From Mesostigma viride (lineage: Eukaryota > Streptophyta > Mesostigmatophyceae > Mesostigmatales > Mesostigmataceae): 55,000 nt of DNA. How positions within the stretch are numbered: the first letter of the stretch is position 1; every line of letters starts with the position of its first letter. The notes beneath the pieces are model-generated. The model had not been told where the DNA came from. It did not search any database and saw only the letters and a program-made list of their open reading frames with translations. The translations under genes and the position numbers were made by a program. The stretch lies in the NCBI GenBank assembly GCA_009746045.1, contig RPFO01000059.1:953928-1008927 (forward strand), read 5' to 3'. Below, piece by piece: positions 1-12,055 of this stretch.

Positions 1-1244
1 ACACACAAAAAGAAGATCGACTGGCATCGTTCAACAACACAGCACGCAACACCACAGAACAGAGTAATCTCATAGTCCTGCAGCAGCTACCCACATTGCC
101 TAGCAGCAAGGAGAAGTAGTAGTCACCGCCCACACATGCCAGACTCTTCTCACTCTACAGGCGTAGAGTAAGATAGTTTAGCGCAGTCAGCTGCACGCAC
201 TTTCTAGCTAGCAATAGAGTCCGCGACCTCAGCGTCTACATCCTTACGTCACAGTTCACCTTGTCTAGTATGTTGCAGTTAAGTTGGCACAAACCTCTGT
301 TGCAAATCAAGTCAAAGTAGCACTACCAGCACCACAATAGACACTGTAACTTCACACACAGCATAGATCGGTTGTGGCAGCACACTAACAGACTGACGTT
401 CGACCGGTTACACACTTACCTAGTACCCAACTTCCAGCTGCACGCTGGTGATATATCATAAACCCAGTACCTTGGCTTACAGTCTGCATCCAACCAACAC
501 TGACCAAACCAGTCTTGTCCTTACAGTTTAAGAGCCTGTTTCCAGTTTGGCTCCACCCTCGTGTGGCGCACTCCATGTGACAATATGGGGCTACACAACC
601 TTGCCCTCATTTTTCTTGCTGTTTTATATCAAGACCAGGGTGTCGTGTAAGGAGGGAATCCACTTAGGTACCCGACTACCCTCGCCCAGGATCTAGCATT
701 TGTATTTATAGACAGCATCATGTGCAAGGAGGGTGTCAAGAATCCTGTCTTGAATATGCCCATTATGCTGACCGTGCAGAAATCTATAATACGGGCAATT
801 GTATTCGAGCCCTAATTAACAAATAGATATGCTCGGATAGTAGTACCTAAGTGGGATTTGTCCTACGTGAATGGACACTATGACTATGTGCCAAGTTGTA
901 CAATGGCACTAGGACCATTGGTCACTATCTTCACACAGATTATAGTATTGTGTCATGTGCATGTCATACCATGCCGTACCGAGTCATGCATGCGCATGCA
1001 CCATGTTCCAACATACCAGCTGTCGTTATCGACCCATTGTCGGCCCATGCCCATACCAGGGCCGCCGCCACCACTCACCTACCATAATTACCAATGTTCA
1101 CGCTACCTTGAGGTAGCCATGGAAAGCCACACCTTATGGACGTAATAAATAATTTTCCTGGCTCCTGACGCTTAAGTTGGCAATGATTCACCACCTACAA
1201 ATTATTAATTTAAGTCCCCATAATAATCACCATGCCTTTTAACA
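1..1244 (+). mobile_element. Non-coding LTR element, 5' part cut off by window start
   Basis: The segment matches the internal region and right LTR of the complete element at 8073-10740. It ends at 1244 in TTTTAACA and is followed by the same 5-bp target duplication CAGTG (1245-1249) and the same host sequence. It is therefore a segmentally duplicated copy of that insertion and not an independent one. Bases 1 to about 520 match the other copy only loosely, with many small indels, while the sequence from about 521 onward is nearly identical. No open frame looks like a retrotransposon protein. Confidence 0.8.
734..1244 (+). repeat. Right LTR (511 bp) of the truncated non-coding LTR element
   Basis: It starts TGTCAAGAATCC and ends CCTTTTAACA, so it has canonical TG...CA ends. 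It differs from the two 510-bp LTRs at 8073-8582 and 10231-10740 by one extra base (CTTCACACAG versus CTTCACCAG). The purine tract GCAAGGAGGG directly precedes it, as expected for a polypurine tract in plus orientation. An AATAAA lies near its 3' end. Confidence 0.85.
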
Positions 1245-2011
1245 CAGTGCCAGATTGTTTTATTTTTGCCCGCCCGTTGTACTCGCCACCCCGAGCTCGC
1301 GGGAGGGGTCTGGATAGACGCGGGAGTGACTCTTGATCGGACAGCTAAGGCGGGGCAATAGTGGTGCTCGGTGGTAACAGCTACAGGCGGAGGGGAATTA
1401 CGTCCCAGGCAAGTTTCGTTGTGGATCACGTGCGCTGGGCCTGGCTAATGAATATCGTCAAGAATAGTGCATGAGCGCGCTATACGAGCATGGGAAGAAG
1501 GGGGAATCGAGCCCCCAGGCCAGCGCAGGAGCGGGAGGGCTGCAGCCCCAGCGCCAGGGGGGGCAGCATCCTAAACAGCCTAACATTTCTTCGTATTAAG
1601 TGAGGCGACAGCGGCCGGCGGCCAGGGCGGAATGGCGGGGTCGTTGCCGCGTAATTTAAGCGGGGACGAGTTGTTGGGACTGGCGGTGCACAGCGGGGAA
1701 GGGGAAGGATGTTAGGGCGGGGCGATAGCGGATCCCAGACGCAGCTGCGTCATTGGGGTGCCGGGGGTGCTATGCCTGTGAAGAAAGGTGTACAAAGAAT
1801 CGCCGAACCCGCAGGGGCGGCTGCCGAGGGCAGTGCCCACATGGGTGACAACCCCCCCATAGTGGGGGGTCCCTACGGGGATACGATTGGCTTCCCTCTT
1901 GTATTGCCGCCTGGTTTAATGGAAGCACTGGTAGCGGCAGGGGACAAGGGGGGCGACGAGAAGTCTGGGCCATACGACAGCTTGCGGCCAAGTGGCCAGG
2001 TAGTGGGTGCG

Positions 2012-2218
2012 GGATGTTACAAAGCCCAGGTCCTCTTGACTGGCCCAGGTCCTTATGACTGGTATGATGTTTCGGCCCCTGTTGTGTGGCCTAGTTAGCT
2101 TAGAAACTGCAGATTCTTAGGTTAGCTAATGGCTTGGACGTGTGCCTAACACGCATTTGTAATAAACATGTTTCTCTGGCAGCCCCTCACTCCAATGGAA
2201 CTAAAGCAGCAATTGGAT
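2012..2218 (+). repeat. Block P of element E, first copy (207 bp)
   Basis: It begins GGATGTTACAAAGCCCAGG and ends GCAATTGGAT. The same block recurs at 2562-2768, 11508-11714 and 12056-12262, and inverted at 29337-29543 and 29887-30093. It contains AATAAA and, at its end, the short inverted repeat CCAAT...ATTGG. Confidence 0.85.
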
Positions 2219-2561
2219 TTTGTGAGCTCACGCTCGTTCTATCTATGACCTGCGGAAGTCTCAAAGGGGGAGGGGAGGCCGCAGTAGACAGGTCTGACTT
2301 GGTAGCCAGTACTAGGGGGGGGGGTACGGTGATGTGGGGGGGGGGGTACCGGGGACGGTACTGCGGACCGGGTCCAATTTGTTTTGTGGACCGGGGGCAG
2401 TCCTGTGGACCGGGGGCGGCGCGGCGCCACTGGCCTGTTGGTCAGTGGGCTGGCGTCCGCCACCCCACCTACGACTAGGTAGACGGTGGATACTTAGGGT
2501 TGTGGCGGGGCAACAACCACTCCTCTTTGCAGCTCCCACCCACCCACCCTTGCTGCCATGA
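2219..2561 (+). repeat. Block Q of element E, internal copy, very G-rich
   Basis: It begins TTTGTGAGCTCACG, which contains the perfect palindrome GTGAGCTCAC, and carries several runs of 5 or more G that could form G-quadruplexes on this strand. It is joined head-to-tail to the end of the preceding P block (GGAT/TTTG). Other copies start at 7577 and 11715, and lie inverted at 29544-29886 and 31045-31357. G-run length varies between copies. Confidence 0.8.
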
Positions 2562-2768
2562 GGATGTTACAAAGCCCAGGTCCTCTTGACTGGCCCAGGT
2601 CCTTATGACTGGTATGATGTTTCGGCCCCTGTTGTGTGGCCTAGTTAGCTTAGAAACTGCAGATTCTTAGGTTAGCTAATGGCTTGGACGTGTGCCTAAC
2701 ACGCATTTGTAATAAACATGTTTCTCTGGCAGCCCCTCACTCCAATGGAACTAAAGCAGCAATTGGAT
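2562..2768 (+). repeat. Block P of element E, second (terminal) copy
   Basis: It is identical by eye to 2012-2218 and forms the 3' end of the element at the border with the minisatellite. Confidence 0.85.
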
Positions 2769-5700
2769 GTACATGTGTGTGCAGTCGCCCCGTGCGTGCG
2801 CAGTGGATGTACGTGTGTGGGTAGCCGTCCCTTGCGTGCGCGGTGGATCTACGTGCGCGGTGTGTGTACGTGTGAGTGCAGCCGGCCCCTTGCGTGCATG
2901 GTGTATGTACATGTGTGTGCAGCCGCCCCTTCCGTGCATGGTGTGTGTACGTGTGTGTGCATGCAGCCGGCCCCTTGCGTGCATGGTGTATGTACACGTG
3001 AGTGCAGCCGGCCCTTGCGTGCGCGGTGTGTGTAAGTGTGCGTGCAGTCGCTCCTTGCGTGCATGGTGTGTGTACGTGTGTGTGCAGCCGCCCCTTGAGT
3101 GCGCGGTGTGTGTAAGTGTGCCTGCAGTCGCTCCTTGCGTGCATGGTGTGTGTACATGTGTGTGCAGCCGCCCCTTCCGTGCATGGTGTGTGTACGTGTG
3201 TGTGCAGCTGGCCCTTGCGTGCGCGGTGTATGTACGTTTGTGTGCAGCCGTCCCTTCCGTGCATGGTTAGTGTACATGTGTGTGCAGCCGCCCCTTGCGT
3301 GCATGGTGTATGTACATGTGAGTGCAGCCGGCCCTTGCGTACGCGGTGTATGTACGTGTGTGTGCACTCGCCCCTTGCGTGCGCGGTGGATGTACGTGTG
3401 TGCGCACTCGCCCCTTGCGTGCATGGTGTATGTACACGTGAGTGCAGCCGGCCCTTGCGTGCGCGGTGTGTGTAAGTGTGCGTGAAGTCGCTCCTTGCGT
3501 GCATGGTGTGTGTACGTGTGTGTGCAGCCGCCCCTTGCGTGCGCGGTGGATGTACGTGTGTGTGCAGCCGCCCCTTGCGTGCGCGGTGGATGTACGTGTG
3601 TGTGCACTCGCCCCTTGCGTGCGCGGTGGATGTACGTGTGTGTGCACTCGCCCCTTGCGTGCGCGGTGGATGTACGTGTGTGCAGGCGTCCCTTGCGTGC
3701 GTGGTGTATGTACATGTGAGTGCCGTCGCCCCAAGCGTGCATGGTGTGTGTACGTGTGTGTGCAGGCGTCCCTTGCGTGCGTGGTGTGTGTACATGTGAG
3801 TGCAGCCGGCCCTTGCGTGCGCGGTGGATGTACGTGTGTGTGCAGCCGCCCCTTGCGTGCATGGTGTGTGTACGTGTGTGTGCAGCCGCCCCTTGCGTGC
3901 GCGGTGTATGTACGTGTGTGTGCCGTCGCCCCAAGCGTGCATGGTGTGTGTACGTGTGTGTGCAGTTGCCCGTTGCGTGCGCGGTGGATGTACGTGTGTG
4001 TGCACTTGCCCCTTGCGTGCGCGGTGTGTGTGTAAGTGTGCGTGCACTCGCCCCTTGCGTGCATGGTGTATGTACATGTGAGTGCAGCCGGCCCCTTGCG
4101 TGCATGGTGTATGTACACGTGTGTGCAGCCGCCCCTTGCGTGCATGGTGTATGTACATGTGAGTGCAGCCGTCCCTTGCGTGCGCGGTGGATCTACGTGC
4201 GCGGTGTGTGTACCTGTGAGTGCAGCCGGCCCCTTGCGTGCATGGTGTATGTACATGTGTGTGCAGCCGCCCCTTCCGTGCATGGTGTGTGTACGTGTGT
4301 GTGCATGCAGCCGGCCCCTTGCGTGCATGGTGTATGTACATGTGTGTGCATGCCGGCCCTTGCGTGCATGGTGTGTGTACGTGTGTGTGCAGCCGCCCCT
4401 TGCGTGCGCGGTGGATGTACGTGTGTGTGCAGCCGCCCCTTGCGTGCATGGTGTGTGTACGTGTGTGTGCAGCCGCCCCTGGCGTGCGCGGTGTATGTAC
4501 GTGTGTGTGCATGCCGGCCCTTGCGTGCATGGTGTGTGTACGTGTGTGTGCAGCCGCCCCTTGCGTGCGCGGTGTATGTACATGTGAGTGCCGTCGCCCC
4601 AAGCGTGCATGGTGTGTGTACGTGTGTGTGCAGTTGCCCCTTGCGTGCGCGGTGTATGTACATGTGAGTGCAGCCGGCCCCTTGCGTGCGCGGTGTGTGT
4701 ACGTGTGTGTGCAGTTGCCCCTTGCGTGCGCGGTGGATGTACGTGTGTGTGCAGGCGCCCCTTGCGTGCATGGTGTATGTACACGTGTGTGCAGCCGCCC
4801 CTTGCGTGCATGGTGTATGTACATGTGTGTGCAGCCGCCCCTTCCGTGCATGGTGTGTGTACGTGTGTGTGCAGCCGCCCCTTGCGTGCGCGGTGTATGT
4901 ACATGTGAGTGCAGCCGGCCCCTTGCGTGCATGGTGTATGTACATGTGTGTGCAGCCGCCCCTTCCGTGCATGGTGTGTGTACGTGTGTGTGCAGCTGGC
5001 CCCTTGCGTGCATGGTGTATGTACATGTGTGTGCATGCCGGCCCTTGCGTGCATGGTGTGTGTACGTGTGTGTGCAGCCGCCCCTTGCGTGCGCGGTGGA
5101 TGTACGTGTGTGTGCAGCCGCCCCTTGCGTGCATGGTGTGTGTACGTGTGTGTGCAGCCGCCCCTTGCGTGCGCGGTGTATGTACGTGTGTGTGCATGCC
5201 GGCCCTTGCGTGCATGGTCTGTGTACGTGTGTGTGCAGCCGCCCCTTGCGTGCGCGGTGTATGTACATGTGAGTGCCGTCGCCCCAAGCGTGCATGGTGT
5301 GTGTACGTGTGTGTGCAGCCGGCCCTTGCGTGCATGGTGTGTGTACGTGTGTGTGCAGCCGCCCCTTGCGTGCGCGGTGGATGTACGTGTGTGTGCAGCC
5401 GCCCCTTGCGTGCATGGTGTGTGTACGTGTGTGTGCAGCCGCCCCTTGCGTGCGCGGTGTATGTACGTGTGTGTGCATGCCGGCCCTTGCGTGCATGGTG
5501 TGTGTACGTGTGTGTGCAGCCGCCCCTTGCGTGCGCGGTGTATGTACATGTGAGTGCCGTCGCCCCAAGCGTGCATGGTGTGTGTACGTGTGTGTGCAGT
5601 TGCCTCTTGCGTGCGCGGTGGATGTACGTGTGTGTGCACTCGCCCCTTGCGTGCGCGGTGGATGTACGTGTGTGTGCACTCGCCCCTTGCGTGCGCGGTG

Positions 5701-7576
5701 GATGTACGTGTGTGTGCAGGCGTCCCTTGCGTGCGTGGTGTATGTACATGTGAGTGCCGTCGCCCCAAGCGTGCATGGTGTGTGTACGTGTGTGTGCAGT
5801 TGCCCCTTGCGTGCATGGTGTGTGTACGTGTGTGTGCAGCCGCCCCTTGCGTGCGCGGTGTATGTACGTGTGTGTGCAGTCGCTCCTTGCGTGCATGGTG
5901 TGTGTACGGGTGTGTGCATGCCGGCCCTTGCGTGCATGGTGTGTGTACGTGTGTGTGCATGCCGGCCCTTGCGTGCATGGTGTGTGTACGTGTGTGTGCA
6001 GTTGCCCCTTGCGTGCGCGGTGTATGTACATGTGAGTGCAGTCGCTCCTTGCGTGCGCGGTGTATGTACGTGTGTGTGCACTCGCCCCTTGCGTGCGCGG
6101 TGGATGTACGTGTGTGTGCACTCGCCCCTTGCGTGCGCGGTGGATGTACGTGTGTGTGCAGGCGTCCCTTGCGTGCGTGGTGTATGTACGTGTGTGTGCA
6201 GTTGCCCCAAGCGTGCATGGTGTGTGTACGTGTGTGTGCAGTTGCCCCTTGCGTGCATGGTGTGTGTACGTGTGTGTGCAGCCGCCCCTTGCGTGCGCGG
6301 TGTATGTACGTGTGAGTGCCGTCGCCCCAAGCGTGCATGGTGTGTGTACGTGTGTGTGCAGTTGCCCCTTGCGTGCATGGTGTGTGTACGTGTGTGTGCA
6401 GTTGCCCCTTGCGTGCATGGTGTGTGTACATGTGAGTGCAGTCGCTCCTTGCGTGCGCGGTGGATGTACGTGTGTGTGCAGGCGTCCCTTGCGTGCGTGG
6501 TGTATGTACATGTGAGTGCCGTCGCCCCAAGCGTGCATGGTGTGTGTACGTGTGTGTGCAGTTGCCCCTTGCGTGCGCGGTGGATGTACGTGACAGTGTG
6601 TGCAGGCGTCCCTTGCGTGCGCGGTGTGTGTGTAAGTGTGCGTGCAGCCGGCCCTTGCGTGCGCGGTGGATGTACGTGCATGGTGTATGTACATGTGAGT
6701 GCAGCCGGCCCCTTGCGTGCATGGTGTATGTACATGTGTGTGCAGCCGCCCCTTGCGTGCATGGTGTGTGTACGTGTGTGTGCAGCCGCCCCTTGCGTGC
6801 GCGGTGTGTGTACGTGTGTGTGCAGCCGCCCCTTGCATGCGCGGTGTATTTACACGTGTGTGCAGCCGCCCCTTGCGTGCATGGTGTATGTACATGTGAG
6901 TGCAGCCGGCCCCTTGCGTGCATGGTGTATGTACATGTGTGTGCAGCCGCCCCTTGCGTGCATGGTGTGTGTACGTGTGTGTGCAGCCGCCCCTTGCGTG
7001 CGCGGTGTATGTACATGTGAGTGCCGTCGCCCCAAGCGTGCATGGTGTGTGTACGTGTGTGTGCAGCCGGCCCTTGCGTGCATGGTGGATGTACGTGTGT
7101 GTGCAGGCGTCCCTTGCGTGCGCGGTGTGTGTGTAAGTGTGCGTGCACTCGCCCCTTGCGTGCATGGTGTATGTACATGTGTGTGCAGCCGCCCCTTGCG
7201 TGCATGGTGTATGTATACATGTGAGTGCAGCCGGCCCCTTGCGTGCATGGTGTATCTACATGTGTGTGCAGCCGCCCCTTGCGTGCATGGTGTGTGTACG
7301 TGTGTGTGCAGCCGCCCCTTGCGTGCGCGGTGTATGTACATGTGAGTGCCGTCGCCCCAAGCGTGCATGGTGTGTGTACGTGTGAGTGCAGCCGGCCCCT
7401 TGCGTGCGCGGTGGATGTACATGTGTGTGCAGCCGCCCCTTGCGTGCGCGGTGTGTGTACGTGTGTGTGCAGTTGCCCCTTGCGTGCGCGGTGGATGTAC
7501 GTGTGTGTGCAGCCGCCCCTTGCGTGCGCGGTGTATGTACGTGTGTGTGCAGCCGGCCCTTGCGTGCATGGTGTAT
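2769..7576 (+). repeat. 40-bp minisatellite block 1 (about 120 units)
   Basis: Tandem 40-bp units have the core GTACGTGTGTGTGCAG followed by CCGCCCCTTGCGTGC and then GCGGTGGAT, ATGGTGTGT or GCGGTGTAT variants. Recurrent variants (CACTCG, GTTGCC, GCCGTCGCCCCAAG, GCATGCCGG, GGCGTCCC) occur in repeated order, giving higher-order structure. Forty is not a multiple of three and the unit has almost no stop codons in most frames, so long open frames on both strands are by-products. Confidence 0.95.
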
Positions 7577-8072
7577 TTTGTGAGCTCACGCTCGTTCTAT
7601 CTATGACCTGCGGAAGTCTCAAAGGGGGAGGGGAGGCCGCAGTAGACAGGTCTGACTTGGTAGCCAGTACTAGGGGGGGGGTACGGTGATGTGGGGGGGG
7701 GTACCGGGGACGGTACTGCGGACCGGGTCCAATTTGTTTTGTGGACCGGGGGCAGTCCTGTGGACCGGGGGCGGCGCGGCGCCACTGGCCTGTTGGTCAG
7801 TGGGCTGGCGTCCGCCACCCCACCTACGACTAGGTAGACGGTGGATACTTAGGGTTGTGGCGGGGCAACAACCACTCCTCTTTGCAGCTGTGTCGACGGC
7901 CCACTGACGGCGTGTGTGCACTGCTATGGCGGTGCCGAATGTAAATCACAGCTACCGGCCTCCGAATTATCATTCGGGGGCCTGGATAATTTAAGGTTAT
8001 GACGGCTGCGCGACGGGGGTCGGCAGCACCCCAAGAAACTGCCATGCGAAGTGCGGGCGGTAGCTGCCAGTG

Positions 8073-8582
8073 TGTCAAGAATCCTGTCTTGAATATGCCC
8101 ATTATGCTGACCGTGCAGAAATCTATAATACGGGCAATTGTATTCGAGCCCTAATTAACAAATAGATATGCTCGGATAGTAGTACCTAAGTGGGATTTGT
8201 CCTACGTGAATGGACACTATGACTATGTGCCAAGTTGTACAATGGCACTAGGACCATTGGTCACTATCTTCACCAGATTATAGTATTGTGTCATGTGCAT
8301 GTCATACCATGCCGTACCGAGTCATGCATGCGCATGCACCATGTTCCAACATACCAGCTGTCGTTATCGACCCATTGTCGGCCCATGCCCATACCAGGGC
8401 CGCCGCCACCACTCACCTACCATAATTACCAATGTTCACGCTACCTTGAGGTAGCCATGGAAAGCCACACCTTATGGACGTAATAAATAATTTTCCTGGC
8501 TCCTGACGCTTAAGTTGGCAATGATTCACCACCTACAAATTATTAATTTAAGTCCCCATAATAATCACCATGCCTTTTAACA
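8073..8582 (+). repeat. Left LTR, 510 bp
   Basis: It is a direct repeat of 10231-10740 with no differences found by eye, and has canonical TG...CA ends. AATAAA lies near its 3' end. The identity of the two LTRs implies a recent insertion. Confidence 0.9.
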
Positions 8583-8602
8583 TGGCATCGGAGGTCCGGG
8601 GC
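8583..8602 (+). promoter_or_regulatory. Candidate primer-binding site (TGGCATCGGAGG...)
   Basis: It follows the left LTR immediately and begins TGG, the complement of the CCA end of a tRNA. The priming tRNA was not identified. Confidence 0.5.
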
Positions 8603-10220
8603 AAGATCTTTCAACGGAATTAACCAACCTCTAAGCGGCAGCTCACATTTTATTGAGCGCCTTGATCATAGTTTATATTTTCATATACGGAGCAGCTTGG
8701 TCGAATTCTTGTACTTGATACGACCATGATTATGGCGCAGATGCTACCGTGAAATTCAAGGCTTTCAATCGACTTACTTCAACGTGTGGTAACACCAAAT
8801 ATTCGGGGTGACACCTACCGTCGCTAAAATCCGTCAAGAATTTCCCAAGCTCCGGTGCGCAGGCCAGATCTACGCTTTTATACTTATATATGCCCGAAAC
8901 TGATCAAACGCCAACATTTCGGTGATGGGGACGTCGGCGCTGAAGCCTGGCACTCAAAAGGTGCCGGCTCTGGTTCCAGGCAGCGCCAGTGATTTTTTAC
9001 CTGGCAGCACATTTTTGGCCAAGTGCAGTGCGTTCAATCGGCGCGGGGTCACTGACGGGCTCCCACTGAGCTGCGCGAGCTGTGAGCATCGACGAGAAAT
9101 CGGCGGAGCTGTTTACCTCAAGAATTTTTCATGAGAACCGGTCTTTCTTTCTGTACCGGCACCATTTCGCGTGGCATCAACATTCTTTTGGGCGCATTCT
9201 TTTAAACCGGAATTCTTTTTAAACGGTCATCACTTCAAGAGCCCAGAGCCTGCCATGCTCCAAGTTTCCAAGAAAAAGGGGAACATTCCCTGGGTCCTGC
9301 TCTCAAGGCCAGCCTGCTGACACAGCTGCACACCACACTAAGGAGGGTGCTCACTAACCCCCACGTTGTTTTCAGCACTAGTTGCAGTTTTATAATTCAG
9401 CCACATTTAACTAGTTGCAGGCACCACTAGCAGCAGTAACAGCTAGTTGCATTATCACGTGCCAGCACTAGACACCCACTAGCAACCAGTTGCCCCATAA
9501 TGTAAGCAGCAGTAACAGCACAGTTCCATCAGCACCATCACACTGGCATCAACAAGCACAGCAGGCAACACCAGCAGGAACAGAGTACACTGCATAGTCC
9601 ATGCAGGCAGCTACCCACACTTGCCTAGCCAGCAAGGAGAAGTAGTAGCACCCAGCAGCACATGCATGACTCTCCACCACAGGCGTAGAGTAGATAGTAG
9701 CTGCAGTCAGCTGCACGCACTTGTCTAGCTAGCAAGTAGCAGTCCAGCAACCAGCTCTACATCCTCACGTCACAGTTCACCTTGTAGTAGTTGCAGTAAG
9801 TTGCACCAAACCCTGTTGGCAAACAAGTCAAAGTAGCACTACCAGCACCACACAAGACACTGTACCCACACACAGCATAGATCGTGTGTGCACACACAAC
9901 AGCTGACGTCACCGGTTTACCAGCAGCTACCAGTACCCAACGTTTCCAGCTGCAACCCTGGCATCAACCAGTACCGGCTACAGTCTGCATCCAGACTCAA
10001 CACTGAGCAACCAGTCCTTACAGTTTAAGAGCCTGTTTCCAGTTTGGCTCCACCCTCGTGTGGCGCACTCCATGTGACAATATGGGGCTACACAACCTTG
10101 CCCTCATTTTTCTTGCTGTTTTATATCAAGACCAGGGTGTCGTGTAAGGAGGGAATCCACTTAGGTACCCGACTACCCTCGCCCAGGATCTAGCATTTGT
10201 ATTTATAGACAGCATCATGT

Positions 10221-10230
10221 GCAAGGAGGG
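10221..10230 (+). promoter_or_regulatory. Candidate polypurine tract GCAAGGAGGG
   Basis: This purine-rich stretch lies directly before the right LTR. The same tract precedes the LTR at 734 in the duplicated copy. Confidence 0.55.
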
Positions 10231-10740
10231 TGTCAAGAATCCTGTCTTGAATATGCCCATTATGCTGACCGTGCAGAAATCTATAATACGGGCAATTGTA
10301 TTCGAGCCCTAATTAACAAATAGATATGCTCGGATAGTAGTACCTAAGTGGGATTTGTCCTACGTGAATGGACACTATGACTATGTGCCAAGTTGTACAA
10401 TGGCACTAGGACCATTGGTCACTATCTTCACCAGATTATAGTATTGTGTCATGTGCATGTCATACCATGCCGTACCGAGTCATGCATGCGCATGCACCAT
10501 GTTCCAACATACCAGCTGTCGTTATCGACCCATTGTCGGCCCATGCCCATACCAGGGCCGCCGCCACCACTCACCTACCATAATTACCAATGTTCACGCT
10601 ACCTTGAGGTAGCCATGGAAAGCCACACCTTATGGACGTAATAAATAATTTTCCTGGCTCCTGACGCTTAAGTTGGCAATGATTCACCACCTACAAATTA
10701 TTAATTTAAGTCCCCATAATAATCACCATGCCTTTTAACA
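10231..10740 (+). repeat. Right LTR, 510 bp
   Basis: It is identical by eye to 8073-8582 and is followed at 10741 by the target duplication CAGTG. Confidence 0.9.
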
Positions 10741-11507
10741 CAGTGCCAGATTGTTTTATTTTTGCCCGCCCGTTGTACTCGCCACCCCGAGCTCGCGGGA
10801 GGGGTCTGGATAGACGCGGGAGTGACTCTTGATCGGACAGCTAAGGCGGGGCAATAGTGGTGCTCGGGTGGTAACAGCTACAGGCGGAGGGGAATTACGT
10901 CCCAGGCAAGTTTCGTTGTGGATCACGTGCGCTGGGCCTGGCTAATGAATATCGTCAAGAATAGTGCATGAGCGCGCTATACGAGCATGGGAAGAAGGGG
11001 GAATCGAGCCCCCAGGCCAGCGCAGGAGCGGGAGGGCTGCAGCCCCAGCGCCAGGGGGGGCAGCATCCTAAACAGCCTAACATTTCTTCGTATTAAGTGA
11101 GGCGACAGCGGCCGGCGGCCAGGGCGGAATGGCGGGGTCGTTGCCGCGTAATTTAAGCGGGGACGAGTTGTTGGGACTGGCGGTGCACAGCGGGGAAGGG
11201 GAAGGATGTTAGGGCGGGGCGATAGCGGATCCCAGACGCAGCTGCGTCATTGGGGTGCCGGGGGTGCTATGCCTGTGAAGAAAGGTGTACAAAGAATCGC
11301 CGAACCCGCAGGGGCGGCTGCCGAGGGCAGTGCCCACATGGGTGACAACCCCCCCATAGTGGGGGGTCCCTACGGGGATACGATTGGCTTCCCTCTTGTA
11401 TTGCCGCCTGGTTTAATGGAAGCACTGGTAGCGGCAGGGGACAAGGGGGCGACGAGAAGTCTGGGCCATACGACAGCTTGCGGCCAAGTGGCCAGGTAGT
11501 GGGTGCG

Positions 11508-11714
11508 GGATGTTACAAAGCCCAGGTCCTCTTGACTGGCCCAGGTCCTTATGACTGGTATGATGTTTCGGCCCCTGTTGTGTGGCCTAGTTAGCTTAGA
11601 AACTGCAGATTCTTAGGTTAGCTAATGGCTTGGACGTGTGCCTAACACGCATTTGTAATAAACATGTTTCTCTGGCAGCCCCTCACTCCAATGGAACTAA
11701 AGCAGCAATTGGAT
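11508..11714 (+). repeat. Block P of element E copy B, first copy
   Basis: This is the 207-bp block starting GGATGTTACAAAG; block Q follows head-to-tail at 11715. Confidence 0.8.
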
Positions 11715-12055
11715 TTTGTGAGCTCACGCTCGTTCTATCTATGACCTGCGGAAGTCTCAAAGGGGGAGGGGAGGCCGCAGTAGACAGGTCTGACTTGGTA
11801 GCCAGTACTAGGGGGGGGGGTACGGTGATGTGGGGGGGGGTACCGGGGACGGTACTGCGGACCGGGTCCAATTTGTTTTGTGGACCGGGGGCAGTCCTGT
11901 GGACCGGGGGCGGCGCGGCGCCACTGGCCTGTTGGTCAGTGGGCTGGCGTCCGCCACCCCACCTACGACTAGGTAGACGGTGGATACTTAGGGTTGTGGC
12001 GGGGCAACAACCACTCCTCTTTGCAGCTCCCACCCACCCACCCTTGCTGCCATGA

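Larger units (their letters stand above)
1245..2768 (+). mobile_element. Element E, copy A (3' part; 5' part outside window)
   Basis: This is the same sequence as 10741-12262 and the reverse complement of 29337 to about 30880. It ends in GCAATTGGAT and abuts the 40-bp minisatellite at 2769. Its 3' part is built as P-Q-P, with a 207-bp block P at 2012-2218 and 2562-2768 around a G-rich block Q at 2219-2561. No transposase or other recognisable protein is encoded. Open frames of 114-129 codons here change with G-run length and are not conserved between copies. Confidence 0.7.
521..7384 (+). repeat. Segmental duplication, copy 1 (partner 10018-16878)
   Basis: About 6.86 kb is nearly identical, base by base as far as I could follow, to 10018-16878. 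It covers the LTR-element remnant, the 3' part of element E and most of the first minisatellite block. The copies differ mainly in G-run lengths near 1950, 2310 and 2340. They diverge after about 7384, where this copy reads GTGAGTGCAG and the partner GTGTGTGCAG. The size and identity point to a very recent duplication or an assembly duplication. Confidence 0.8.
8073..10740 (+). mobile_element. Complete non-coding LTR retrotransposon (LARD/TRIM-like)
   Basis: Two 510-bp LTRs (8073-8582 and 10231-10740; TGTCAAG...TTAACA) flank a 1648-bp internal region. The target duplication CAGTG is present at 8068-8072 and 10741-10745. The sequence after the left LTR begins TGGCATCGGAGG, a TGG-starting candidate primer-binding site, and the purine tract GCAAGGAGGG precedes the right LTR, so the element runs on the plus strand. 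The internal region has only a 70-codon open frame and no gag or pol similarity that I recognise. Element E copy C (29337-31357) has the empty site with a single CAGTG. Confidence 0.9.

Noticed and set aside
1709-2098. 129-codon frame in element E as a gene
   Set aside because: The near-identical copy at 11206-11499 ends early because of one G fewer in a G run; the product has no recognised motif and is not conserved in copy C.
2769-7576. CRISPR array
   Set aside because: Units are contiguous 40-mers without unique spacers of even length, the context is eukaryotic, and there are no cas genes.
11000-11030. tRNA gene around GGGGGAATCGAGCCCCC in element E
   Set aside because: Only a T-arm-like stem is present, the loop lacks the invariant TTC start on the minus strand, and no cloverleaf can be drawn.
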